Below are positions 17,562 to 25,194 of a stretch of 64,000 nt of DNA, piece after piece. The position numbers and the translations under genes are program-made. Source of the DNA: Bacteroidia bacterium (GTDB lineage Bacteria > Bacteroidota > Bacteroidia > UKL13-3); the NCBI GenBank assembly GCA_021740845.1, contig JAIOYZ010000009.1:1-64000 (forward strand), written 5' to 3'. Position 1 is the first letter of the stretch. Each line of letters opens with the position of its first letter. The notes beneath the pieces are model-generated. The model saw only the letters and a program-made list of their open reading frames with translations. It made no database searches and was not told the DNA's origin.

Positions 17562-17621
17562 CTAACCACATACTTTAAGCTTTGGGTCAATTAGTTCTGC
17601 GTGGGTTTCTGCTTCGTTCAT
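17562..17621 (-). pseudogene. Remnant of a second hsdR 5' end (19 codons, then stop)
   Basis: The sequence reads MNEAETHAELIDPKLKVCG then TAG. It matches the first 19 residues of the intact hsdR (MNEAETRAELIDPKLKACG) with two changes, and the next Trp codon TGG has become TAG. The ATG is 2 bp after the doc stop, so this is the spot where hsdR would sit in an uninterrupted operon. DNA identity is high but not perfect, so the copy is diverged or comes from another allele. Confidence 0.85.
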
Positions 17622-17623
17622 AA

Positions 17624-18112
17624 TTAAAATAAATCTTTATAAAATTCAATTCCAATATTCAAAGGCTCGTTGTCTGTTTCAACCCGACTTAAAGCATGAA
17701 TTATCTTGATTTTCAATTCTTCACTATAATCTGTTTCATTAATTATTGATGTTACAATTTCTAGTAATAAATCCTTTTCAATGTTGTTATCGGCAATAGT
17801 CACAGCAATATTTTCCATTTCAATGATAAATTTATCTATAAATATATCAAGCCCATTTACTTCTAAAAAGAATGCTCCCATCGCAATAGATGTTCTTTTA
17901 TTTCCATCATTGAATGCGTGAAATTTATTGAATGAAAATACAAGATGTGTTAGTTTTTCTTCAAAAGTTGGGTAATAATCATTGTTTTGAATATGGCTAA
18001 GTGGGCTATCTAAATTTCCATAGGTTTTCACACCTTCAATACCTCCTGAAATTTCAATGATTTTGTCATGGATTTTGATGGCGTACTCCGTTGTAAAGTA
18101 ATTGTATTCCAT
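17624..18112 (-). CDS. doc: Doc/Fic-type toxin in the type I R-M operon
   Basis: This 162-aa protein has the Fic/Doc loop HAFNDGNKRTS at residues 65-75 (His65, Asp69, Asn71, Lys72, Arg73). Upstream is the Doc-like YNYFTTEYAIKIHDKIIEIS start and the GNLDSPLSH signature. Its length is typical of death-on-curing proteins with extra C-terminal residues. Such enzymes phosphorylate or AMPylate a cellular target such as EF-Tu. The gene begins 2 bp after the preceding HTH gene, so the two are a likely toxin-antitoxin or effector-regulator pair inside the restriction operon. It differs clearly from the solitary Fic at 3770. Confidence 0.85.
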   Translation of the reverse strand: MEYNYFTTEYAIKIHDKIIEISGGIEGVKTYGNLDSPLSHIQNNDYYPTFEEKLTHLVFSFNKFHAFNDGNKRTSIAMGAFFLEVNGLDIFIDKFIIEMENIAVTIADNNIEKDLLLEIVTSIINETDYSEELKIKIIHALSRVETDNEPLNIGIEFYKDLF

Positions 18113-18114
18113 CG

Positions 18115-19200
18115 TTATCTATCTTTTAATCGCTTAAATACATCCTTATAATCTTCCAATCTCTTTTCTAAATCCATACTTCGTTCACCCAAAAACTTTT
18201 CATAATCTTCTGAGCTTACTACATTTACATATTCTTTCAGTTTCTCATGCAAAGCATCTCTGAAGGCCAAATCACGACTCGCCATTAAACTTCTAGCTTT
18301 TTCTCTCAATGGAATCAATGTAGCTTCTGTTATTTGCTCATAGGAAGCAAACAAGGAGTTTGCTTCTGAAAGACTTAATTTTCTACCGAATTTTTCAAAT
18401 TCAATTTTCAAAAAATTAGCATACCCATTCTCATAACCTGCTATCAAGTCCAATACTTCTGAATACATCGTACTTCTTACACTTTCCTTTGAGTTGAGTT
18501 TCAAAATTTGCCTGTATTCTTTTGCATTTTCTTTAAAAATGCTTTTGTAAATTTTATCGGTCAGTTGCCCGTATTTGAATTTGTTTTCTACAATGTAATA
18601 ATCCAAGGCATTAGTAAACTCTTGACGATAATTGTATTCACGTATGGCACTTGGTAAAAATTCCTCCTCTCTTTGATTGATGTATTTTGTTTTACCGCCC
18701 AGTTTTTTATTTAAAACATCAATTACAATATCCAGGATTGCTGAACGTAATTTTTGTGCTTTTTCTGAACCTATTAGCAACATACCAATATTCAAAAAAG
18801 CTTTGTAGGTAAAAACAGATAGTTGAGGTGCTTTTGTCCATCCATCTATCTCATTTGCATATAGTTGTACTATGTCTCCGACATGGATGTCGGAAACATC
18901 CGAATGCATTTTAATTTTGTTCAGATAACCAGCAACGTCTTCCTTAAACTGCCGAAGTCGGATACCAGAAAAAACCTCATAACCGCTTTGTTCCAACTCA
19001 GATTTATTGTTTTCCACGATTCGCTCAATTGTCCTGATATCTACTTCAAAGTAATGGGCTAATTGCTGGCGTGTAAACCGATACTTTCCATCGAATTTAA
19101 TTCCATAGAAACCCACTTGCTCATATACTTCCTGTATAGCAAAATTATTGTTTAATATATTTTTCCTTTCTAGACTGGAATTAGTTAAATCTTTGCTCAT
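18115..19200 (-). CDS. HTH DNA-binding protein paired with Doc
   Basis: This 361-aa protein has an N-terminal helix-turn-helix (residues ~40-65, FTRQQLAHYFEVDIRTIERI). A helical middle follows (FLNIGMLLIGSEKAQKLRSA, then LGGKTKYINQREEEFLPSAI), and a long helical or coiled-coil C-terminus is rich in Glu, Lys and Arg. Similar proteins sit next to Doc or Fic genes in Bacteroidota restriction loci. A relation to the RhuM group is possible but uncertain. It lies 7 bp after hsdS and 2 bp before doc. The most economical role is a Doc antitoxin and/or transcriptional regulator of the operon (inference). Confidence 0.6.
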   Translation of the reverse strand: MSKDLTNSSLERKNILNNNFAIQEVYEQVGFYGIKFDGKYRFTRQQLAHYFEVDIRTIERIVENNKSELEQSGYEVFSGIRLRQFKEDVAGYLNKIKMHSDVSDIHVGDIVQLYANEIDGWTKAPQLSVFTYKAFLNIGMLLIGSEKAQKLRSAILDIVIDVLNKKLGGKTKYINQREEEFLPSAIREYNYRQEFTNALDYYIVENKFKYGQLTDKIYKSIFKENAKEYRQILKLNSKESVRSTMYSEVLDLIAGYENGYANFLKIEFEKFGRKLSLSEANSLFASYEQITEATLIPLREKARSLMASRDLAFRDALHEKLKEYVNVVSSEDYEKFLGERSMDLEKRLEDYKDVFKRLKDR

Positions 19201-19207
19201 ATTATTT

Positions 19208-20395
19208 CTAATTTTTTAATTCCCCCTTAAATGCCTTCTCCAAAATGCTTTTCTTTAACTCTTCTAAATCATTTATTTTTTGCTGATAAATGGCTTCTAG
19301 TTTTTTGGTTTCTGCCTTTAAAGCATTGAGCTTTTGAACTATGTTTTGTTGTTCATTTAATGATGGCAGGTTGATTTTAAATTCCAAAACTGTATTCATA
19401 TTTGCTCTTGGTAAAGTAGCTCCTGTCCATGTTGCATTTATTTTCTTCATCGTTTCATTTGAGATTAGCCATTGAAATAAAAAGCCTCTATCTAAAACAT
19501 TATTCTTTGGTTTAATTGGGAATATTTCTGTTGAACAATGTCCTTCAAAATCAGGTAACAATACTTTATTTAAATAAGGACGCAATCTGCCATACAAAAC
19601 ATGTTCGTCATTAAAATAGAAAGTTAAACTTTTCATACTTCTTGGTTCAAAAGGACCGATAAAAACGCCTGTTTCTGATTGAATATCCTCAAGACCTACA
19701 TAAGGCAGATTATCTCTTTTATTTGATGTTTTTTCATATTCGCAAACATTCCATAATCTTTTCTCCTCCCAACCATTACCTTTATTCTCAAACACCCCTT
19801 GCAAATAACTCTCAAAAAGTTCTTTAGCATTTTTAAGGTTTTGTTCTGCATTGGCTTTTGCTTTATCAATTGCTGCATAGGCTTTATCTAAAAGGGCTAC
19901 AATGCGTTGCTGTTCTGGAAGTGTTGGCAGGTGAATGTCTAAATCTCTAAATGAAGTTTTATTAAATTTCTTTTGTGCTGCTCCAGTAGAAATTTCTTCA
20001 ATTTGCTTTTTCCCTTTTTCAGATAAAAAGTAATGATGCAAAAACTTGGAGGATGAATATTTTTTGTTTGGTCTTATCAAAATTGAATTTGGACCAAGTG
20101 TCATTGGTTGTTTTAAATCTGGAACAAGAAATACAATACCTGGTTCACCAACATTAGACATAATTAAATCACCTTCAATCAATGAACTCTTCTTCAGAAA
20201 ATCATAGGAAGCCTTTGATACATATACAAAATCCTTACTCCATTTCTTTGTAAAATCAGTTAATCTTACAAGAATTGCATAATCAGGTGATTTAATGTAA
20301 CTCACATTCTCCCTTAATGAAGCAAAACTACCGTTTGCAACAAAATCAGTTACATAGCAAAAGTCAATAACTTTTTGTTTCGCATATTCTTTCAT
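19208..20395 (-). CDS. hsdS: Type I R-M specificity subunit
   Basis: This 395-aa protein has two target-recognition domains (about 10-150 and 215-345). Each is followed by a conserved helical spacer: LPTLPEQQRIVALLDKAYAA and LPSLNEQQNIVQKLNALKAE. The ending KSILEKAFKGEL is standard for HsdS. Each half recognises one part of a bipartite site, and the subunit bridges HsdM and HsdR. It overlaps hsdM by 4 bp (ATGA). The recognition sequence cannot be read from the protein. Confidence 0.92.
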   Translation of the reverse strand: MKEYAKQKVIDFCYVTDFVANGSFASLRENVSYIKSPDYAILVRLTDFTKKWSKDFVYVSKASYDFLKKSSLIEGDLIMSNVGEPGIVFLVPDLKQPMTLGPNSILIRPNKKYSSSKFLHHYFLSEKGKKQIEEISTGAAQKKFNKTSFRDLDIHLPTLPEQQRIVALLDKAYAAIDKAKANAEQNLKNAKELFESYLQGVFENKGNGWEEKRLWNVCEYEKTSNKRDNLPYVGLEDIQSETGVFIGPFEPRSMKSLTFYFNDEHVLYGRLRPYLNKVLLPDFEGHCSTEIFPIKPKNNVLDRGFLFQWLISNETMKKINATWTGATLPRANMNTVLEFKINLPSLNEQQNIVQKLNALKAETKKLEAIYQQKINDLEELKKSILEKAFKGELKN

Positions 20396-21846
20396 AGCAA
20401 TTCCAAAATTGAGTTTAATAATATAACACTTTCCTTATCCAAGGCTTTCATTTCATCCAAAATTTCTTTGGGTTGGCGGAGAGCAGCAGCTTCTTTTTTA
20501 TTGGGGTTTTTAGCACTTAGGTCAAAAGTATTTGGGTCAATATCTTTTATGTTAATGCTCCAAGAGTTTTCACTTTCTCCCTTGGTTTTTTGTAGAGTAA
20601 TAAAGTCTTCTAAATCCTTTTCATTTAAAGCATTGGTCTTGCCTAAATTTCTACTTAAGTTTAATTGATAAAACCAAACCTTTTTAGTTGCACTGCCTTT
20701 TTCAAAAAACAATACCACCGTTTTAACTCCTGCGCCAGTAAAGGTTCCGCCTGGTAAATCCAATACCGTATGTAAATTACAGCTTTCTAATAATAGCTTG
20801 CGTATGCCAATAGAAGCATTGTCTGTATTGCTTAAAAAGGTATTCTTTATTACCACGCCTGCTTTTCCACCAGCTTTTAAAATCTTTACAAAATGCTGTA
20901 AGAATAAAGATGCAGTTTCTCCAGTCTTAATAGGAAAGTTCTGTTGTACCTCTGCTCTTTCTTTTCCTCCAAAGGGTGGGTTGGCTAAAATAATATCGTA
21001 ACGGTCCTTCTCTTGAATATCAGAAAGGTTTTCTGCAAGTGTATTGGTATGAATAATATTAGGAGCCTCAATGCCATGAAAAATCATGTTCATGGTGCCA
21101 ATAATATAAGCTAAAGATTTTTTCTCTTTTCCATAGAAAGTCCTTTTTTGAAGGGTTTCAATATCCTTTGTTGTTAGGTTTTTACTTGCCTGTAAATACG
21201 CAAATGCTTCACATAAAAATCCTGCACTTCCCACAGCACCATCATAAATCTTGTCGCCAATTTTTGGGGAAACCACCTTAACAATTGTGGTAATTAAAGG
21301 CCTTGGTGTATAGTATTCACCTCCGTTACGACCAGCATTACCCATATTCTGAATCTTGGATTCATACAGATGGCTCATTTCATGCTTTTCTGCATGTGTA
21401 CGGAAGCGTAACTCATCAATTAGATTAATTACCTCACGTAAGTTATAACCGCTCTGTATGCGGTTTTTAAGCTCGTTAAATATCTCTCCAATTTTATATT
21501 CAATGGTATCTGCACTTTCAGCACCAACCTTAAATTTCTTGAGGTAAGGAAACAATTTGATATTCACAAAATCTGCTAAGTCGTCACCAGTTAAAGCTTT
21601 GTGGTGGTCTAATTTTCCATCCTTTACCTTGGGGGCAGCCCAAACAGTCCATTGGTATTCAGTATCAATAATTGGGGTATAGGTTTTACCTGTTAACAAA
21701 GCAGCTGTCTCCTTGTCCTTTTCCAAATCATCCAAATATTTAAGAAATAATATCCAAGAGGTTTGTTCTACATAATCCAATTCACTACCACAACCAGCAT
21801 CCTTATGAAGGATATCATCTATATTTTTAAAGGTTTGTTCAAACAT
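20392..21846 (-). CDS. hsdM: Type I R-M DNA methyltransferase subunit
   Basis: This 484-aa N6-adenine methyltransferase has an N-terminal HsdM helical domain (TFKNIDDILHKDAGCGSEL at the start). The SAM-binding motif I is DGAVGSAGFLCEAF (about residue 205), and the catalytic NPPFGG lies near 285 (DIILANPPFGGKE). It is the first gene of the operon and its length is normal. It protects host DNA and is the catalytic core of the MTase. The upstream 260 bp hold a truncated motif copy (TTGGTTCAAACAA at 21870) and no clear promoter. Confidence 0.93.
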   Translation of the reverse strand: MFEQTFKNIDDILHKDAGCGSELDYVEQTSWILFLKYLDDLEKDKETAALLTGKTYTPIIDTEYQWTVWAAPKVKDGKLDHHKALTGDDLADFVNIKLFPYLKKFKVGAESADTIEYKIGEIFNELKNRIQSGYNLREVINLIDELRFRTHAEKHEMSHLYESKIQNMGNAGRNGGEYYTPRPLITTIVKVVSPKIGDKIYDGAVGSAGFLCEAFAYLQASKNLTTKDIETLQKRTFYGKEKKSLAYIIGTMNMIFHGIEAPNIIHTNTLAENLSDIQEKDRYDIILANPPFGGKERAEVQQNFPIKTGETASLFLQHFVKILKAGGKAGVVIKNTFLSNTDNASIGIRKLLLESCNLHTVLDLPGGTFTGAGVKTVVLFFEKGSATKKVWFYQLNLSRNLGKTNALNEKDLEDFITLQKTKGESENSWSINIKDIDPNTFDLSAKNPNKKEAAALRQPKEILDEMKALDKESVILLNSILELL

Positions 21847-22108
21847 GTTATTTTAACTTTCAGGCTTTATTGGTTCAAACAATTAGCAAATAATTGTAAC
21901 TGTTGAATGGGTAAAAATAGTTAAAATGCTTGTTAAAAAATAATGAGGTTTTTTTACCCAATCTTTAGTCTAGAACTTCAGCTAAGTGCAAGTTTAAAGG
22001 TTAATTGTATCTTATCCACCCTCGCTAAATTTTCAAAGGAAAAAAAACTTAACACTTGGAGAAAGGCTATTAGCCATTAGCTCCGACATATTCTTAATAG
22101 ATTGCAGG
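21847..22108. other. Non-coding region upstream of hsdM
   Basis: AT-rich DNA that must contain the hsdM promoter. Apart from a truncated iterated motif at 21870-21882, nothing recognisable was found before the tandem repeats begin at 22109. Confidence 0.5.
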
Positions 22109-22445
22109 TATCTCTTCGCTTAAAACTAACAACCCACAACATTTCCCTACACTACCTGCAGCTAAAGCTGTAGGCTATTGATTTTTTTAAAATATCTCTT
22201 CACCTAAAAATACCAACCCACAACATTTCCCTACACTACCTGCAGCTAAAGCTGTAGGCTATTGATTTTTTTTAAAATATCTCTTCGCTTAAAAATACCA
22301 ACCCACAACATTTCCCTACACTACCTGCAGCTAAAGCTGTAGGCTATTGATTTTTTTAAAATATCTCTTCGCTTAAAAATACCAACCCACAACATTTCCC
22401 TACACTACCTGCAGCTAAAGCTGTAGGCTATTGATTTTTTTAAAA
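22109..22445. repeat. Four tandem copies of an 84-bp repeat with a central palindrome
   Basis: Copies begin at about 22109, 22193, 22278 and 22362, each starting TATCTCTTC and ending GGCTATTGATTTTTTTAAAA. Copies 2-4 are nearly identical; copy 1 differs at a few positions. Each contains CCTGCAGCTAAAGCTGTAGG, a hairpin with one G-T pair, in the style of REP-like elements. There are no variable spacers and no coding potential. Confidence 0.95.
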
Positions 22446-22497
22446 CTTAAAACTTAAAACTTAACACTTAAAACCCAAAACCCAAAACCCAAAACTG
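22442..22497. repeat. Heptamer microsatellite (AAAACTT then AAAACCC)
   Basis: Immediately after the fourth 84-bp copy comes a run of 7-bp units, first AAAACTT-type and then AAAACCC-type. It is probably slippage-prone. Confidence 0.9.
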
Positions 22498-22551
22498 TAT
22501 CCTTCATCACACAATTCCTTGACGCATATCATAGAATTAACTGCATCGGCG

Positions 22552-22565
22552 TTTGGTTCAAACCG
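22552..22565 (+). repeat. Iterated motif, 14-bp copy upstream of a small ORF
   Basis: TTTGGTTCAAACCG directly abuts a TACCTTTG -7 element (22566-22573), so a bound protein would contact the promoter. Confidence 0.8.
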
Positions 22566-22573
22566 TACCTTTG
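22566..22573 (+). promoter_or_regulatory. Putative -7 element (TACCTTTG) for the small ORF
   Basis: It matches TAnnTTTG and ends 9 bp before the ATG at 22582, implying a leaderless or nearly leaderless transcript. The iterated motif fills the spacer where a -33 to -7 gap would be. Confidence 0.45.
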
Positions 22574-22581
22574 TAAGCGTA

Positions 22582-22671
22582 ATGGAAAAGATAATTTTTG
22601 GGATTGTTTTGCTGCATTTGCTAGCAGGTTTTGGTTGGGTAATTTACAAACTAGAAAAAAAAGGAAAATAA
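22582..22671 (+). CDS. Small single-pass membrane protein (29 aa)
   Basis: The frame reads MEKIIFGIVLLHLLAGFGWV then IYKLEKKGK and stop. It has one hydrophobic helix (residues 4-22) and a Lys-rich tail, the topology of an inner-membrane microprotein with its C-terminus inside. A putative -7 element lies just upstream. The composition is far from random AT-rich DNA and resembles the 31-aa ORF at 52267. No family can be named. Confidence 0.55.
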   Translation: MEKIIFGIVLLHLLAGFGWVIYKLEKKGK

Positions 22672-22872
22672 TTTCCTTTGCTATGCCTAGTTGTGTGCTT
22701 TTTGGTGTTTTTATGCCATTAGCTGCTTTTACTTGTTGGGTTCACCCAATTTAAGGATAATTATAAATTCTTCTTTTCGCACTTGGGCATTAAATCCATT
22801 TAACCCTGCCCTAATTGGGATTTATCTTAGGCAGGTGTTTGTTTTTTAGTATATCAAAATTGTATTATTGAT

Positions 22873-22888
22873 TTTGGTTCAAAACGAA
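22873..22888 (+). repeat. Iterated motif, variant copy (TTTGGTTCAAAACGAA)
   Basis: One substitution from the 16-bp consensus. It lies 11 bp before the ATG at 22900. The identical variant occurs at 34247-34262, also directly before a start codon. Confidence 0.7.
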
Positions 22889-22899
22889 AATTGATATTT

Positions 22900-25074
22900 A
22901 TGGATTATAGCAAACATTCTTGGAGCTTCTCAAGTGTTGGAGGAGTAAAACGTGTAAATTTAGAATCTGGCTCAGATTTATTGGCCTTAGAGTATTTAGA
23001 TCAAAAGCTATGGACGGCCTTGAGTTGCCCGATTATCAATTTAGAAATTGATTCTGAAACTTTAAAATTAGTTGACCAAGATAAGGATGGACAAATACGT
23101 GTGCCCGAAATTATTGCTGCGGTAAAATGGGCTTGTAGCTTTTTAAAAGACCCAAGTGATTTGCTAAAACAAAATCAAGAATTGCGCTTGTCTTCTATCA
23201 ATACAAAAACAGAGGAAGGGCAATATTTACTTAAATGTGCACAGTTAATTTTGTCTAATTTAGGCAAGCCAGAGCAAGAGACCATTAGTGCAAATGACAC
23301 CTCTGATTTTGTGAAAGTTTTTGCCGGAACTCCATTTAATGGCGATGGAATAATTACCGAAGATTCTTCGAATAATGATTCTGTTAAAGGCTTGATTAAT
23401 CAAATACTTTCGTGTGGTGCAGGTGTGGCAGATAGAGGAGGAAAATTAGGAATTAATGCCCAAATGATTGAAGATTTTTATGCCGCTTGCGAAGCCTATG
23501 CCGCTTGGCAATTAGAGTCGCAAACACAGGCTGCTACTATTTTGCCTTTTGGTGCAAATACGGCAGCTGCCAATGCTGCTTGGGATTTGGTTCAAACCAA
23601 AGTTGCCGATTACTTTTTACGTTGTAGGCTGGCGGCTTTCGACCCACAAACAACCGAGACTTTAAATCAATTGAATGCGCGTGTTGAGGCCATTGCTGCC
23701 AAAGATTTAAATGCCTGCAAAGAAGAAATTAGCGGTTTCCCTTTAGCCCGCATTATGGCTGGTAAATTCTTGCCTTTACAATCTGGTTTGAACCCAGCTT
23801 GGGAGGATGCAATTGTAGCTGCTAAAACACTTTTGGTTGACCCAATTTACCCAGGCAAAACAGAAATAAGCGAAAGCGAATGGAATGCAATTGGAGCAAA
23901 ATTAAATGCTTACAAAGAATGGATGAATGCCAAGGCAGGCGCTTCGGTTGAGGCATTGGGATTGGAAACCATTCAAGGGATTTTGGCTAGTGGAAGCAAA
24001 GCTGAGTTATTAAACTTGGTTGCAAAAGATATGGAATTAGAAGAAGAAGCTTTGAGCATGATAAAAGTAGATCAGTTGGTGAAGTACCACCGCGATTTAT
24101 TTAAATTGCTTAAAAACTTTGTAACCTTCTACGATTTTTACGCACCAGAAACCAAGGCTATTTTTCAGGCTGGAACCTTGTTTATCGACCAAAGAAGTTG
24201 CGATTTGTGTATCAAGGTAAATGATATGGGTAAGCACAATACCATGGTTTCTTTGAGTGGTTTGTTTTGGGTGTATTGCAATTGCATTTCTAAGACAACC
24301 GGTGAGCAAATGATTATTGCTGCTGCTTTAACTACTGGCGAAATAGATGATTTGATAGTTGGAAGAAATGCCTTGTTTTATGATAGAAATGGATTGGATT
24401 GGGATGCAACTGTTATAAAAGTAGTTGATAATCCTATTAGCATTCGCCAAGCATTTTGGTCGCCATACCGCAAAATTTCTAGGTTTATAAATACCCAAGT
24501 TAATAAAATGGCTGCTGCGCAAGAAAGCAAAGTAGATTCTCAAACTACTGGTGCCATCTCCAAAAAGGCAGACGCTGCGGAGGAACAAGCAAAGGTTGTA
24601 ATGGATGGTTCAGAAGGTCCTGTAATAGAGTCCCCAGCCCCCTTCGACATTGGTAAATTTGTAGGAATTTTTGCTGCCATAAGCCTTGCCTTGGGAGCCA
24701 TTGGTGCAGCGCTAACCTCTGTTTTAACAGGGTTCTTAGGTTTGGTTTGGTGGAAAATGCCTTTAGCAATTTTGGGGATTTTATTGCTTATTTCAACTCC
24801 TTCAATGGTAATTGCTTTTTTAAAATTGCGTAGGCGTAATTTAGCTCCCATTTTGGATGCCAATGGTTGGGCTATAAATGCCAAAGCAACGGTGAATATA
24901 CCTTTTGGCAGAACCTTAACCCAAATGGCTAGCTTGCCTCCTAATTCTAAAGTAAACCTAAATGATCCTTTCACCAAAAAAGGTGTTCCACTTTGGAAAA
25001 TATTGGTCATTATTTCTTTGTTAGTTGGCGCAGCAATCTATCTTTTGATACATTTAGGTATAGTTGTTTTATAG
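22900..25074 (+). CDS. Hypothetical membrane protein with an EF-hand loop
   Basis: A protein of about 724 aa is read from ATG 22900 (MDYSKHSWSF); a TTG three codons earlier is less likely. Residues 59-70 form a canonical EF-hand loop (DQDKDGQIRVPE). A second GNGDGI-like turn (FNGDGIITEDS) lies near residue 150. The middle is long, soluble and Ala/Leu-rich. Two or three membrane helices lie near the C-terminus (IGKFVGIFAAISLALGAIGA, WWKMPLAILGILLLI, and the final ILVIISLLVGAAIYLLIHLG). Calcium sensing at the envelope is possible but speculative. The iterated motif at 23586 is read as LVQTK. No close family was recognised. Confidence 0.65.
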   Translation: MDYSKHSWSFSSVGGVKRVNLESGSDLLALEYLDQKLWTALSCPIINLEIDSETLKLVDQDKDGQIRVPEIIAAVKWACSFLKDPSDLLKQNQELRLSSINTKTEEGQYLLKCAQLILSNLGKPEQETISANDTSDFVKVFAGTPFNGDGIITEDSSNNDSVKGLINQILSCGAGVADRGGKLGINAQMIEDFYAACEAYAAWQLESQTQAATILPFGANTAAANAAWDLVQTKVADYFLRCRLAAFDPQTTETLNQLNARVEAIAAKDLNACKEEISGFPLARIMAGKFLPLQSGLNPAWEDAIVAAKTLLVDPIYPGKTEISESEWNAIGAKLNAYKEWMNAKAGASVEALGLETIQGILASGSKAELLNLVAKDMELEEEALSMIKVDQLVKYHRDLFKLLKNFVTFYDFYAPETKAIFQAGTLFIDQRSCDLCIKVNDMGKHNTMVSLSGLFWVYCNCISKTTGEQMIIAAALTTGEIDDLIVGRNALFYDRNGLDWDATVIKVVDNPISIRQAFWSPYRKISRFINTQVNKMAAAQESKVDSQTTGAISKKADAAEEQAKVVMDGSEGPVIESPAPFDIGKFVGIFAAISLALGAIGAALTSVLTGFLGLVWWKMPLAILGILLLISTPSMVIAFLKLRRRNLAPILDANGWAINAKATVNIPFGRTLTQMASLPPNSKVNLNDPFTKKGVPLWKILVIISLLVGAAIYLLIHLGIVVL

Positions 25075-25090
25075 TAAATAAGTAAAATTA

Positions 25091-25102
25091 GGTTTGAACC
25101 AA
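25091..25102 (-). repeat. Iterated motif, 12-bp core (reverse)
   Basis: GGTTTGAACCAA in the gap before the outer-membrane protein gene at 25195. Confidence 0.8.
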
Positions 25103-25156
25103 ACGCAATAATTTATATATAAAGCTTTAAGAGTATTTTATACATTTAAAGTTTAC

Positions 25157-25184
25157 ATTTGAGTAAGTGTTTTATAACTCAAAT
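25157..25184. promoter_or_regulatory. Inverted repeat upstream of the outer-membrane protein gene
   Basis: ATTTGAGT (25157-25164) and ACTCAAAT (25177-25184) are separated by 12 bp and end 11 bp before the ATG at 25195. It may be an operator or a 5'-UTR hairpin. Confidence 0.35.
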
Positions 25185-25194
25185 AGTTAAATGT

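Noticed and set aside
22109-22445. CRISPR array
   Set aside because: The units are contiguous 84-bp copies with no unique spacers, and no cas genes are present.
22442-22497. Telomere-like AAAACCC repeats as a linear-replicon end
   Set aside because: The repeat is internal, flanked by ordinary genes, and mixed with AAAACTT units. Simple slippage explains it.
22805-22847. CCTGCC/GGCAGG hairpin with T-run as a terminator
   Set aside because: The six-base stem has a 19-nt loop and the T-run starts several bases later, so it is too weak to call.
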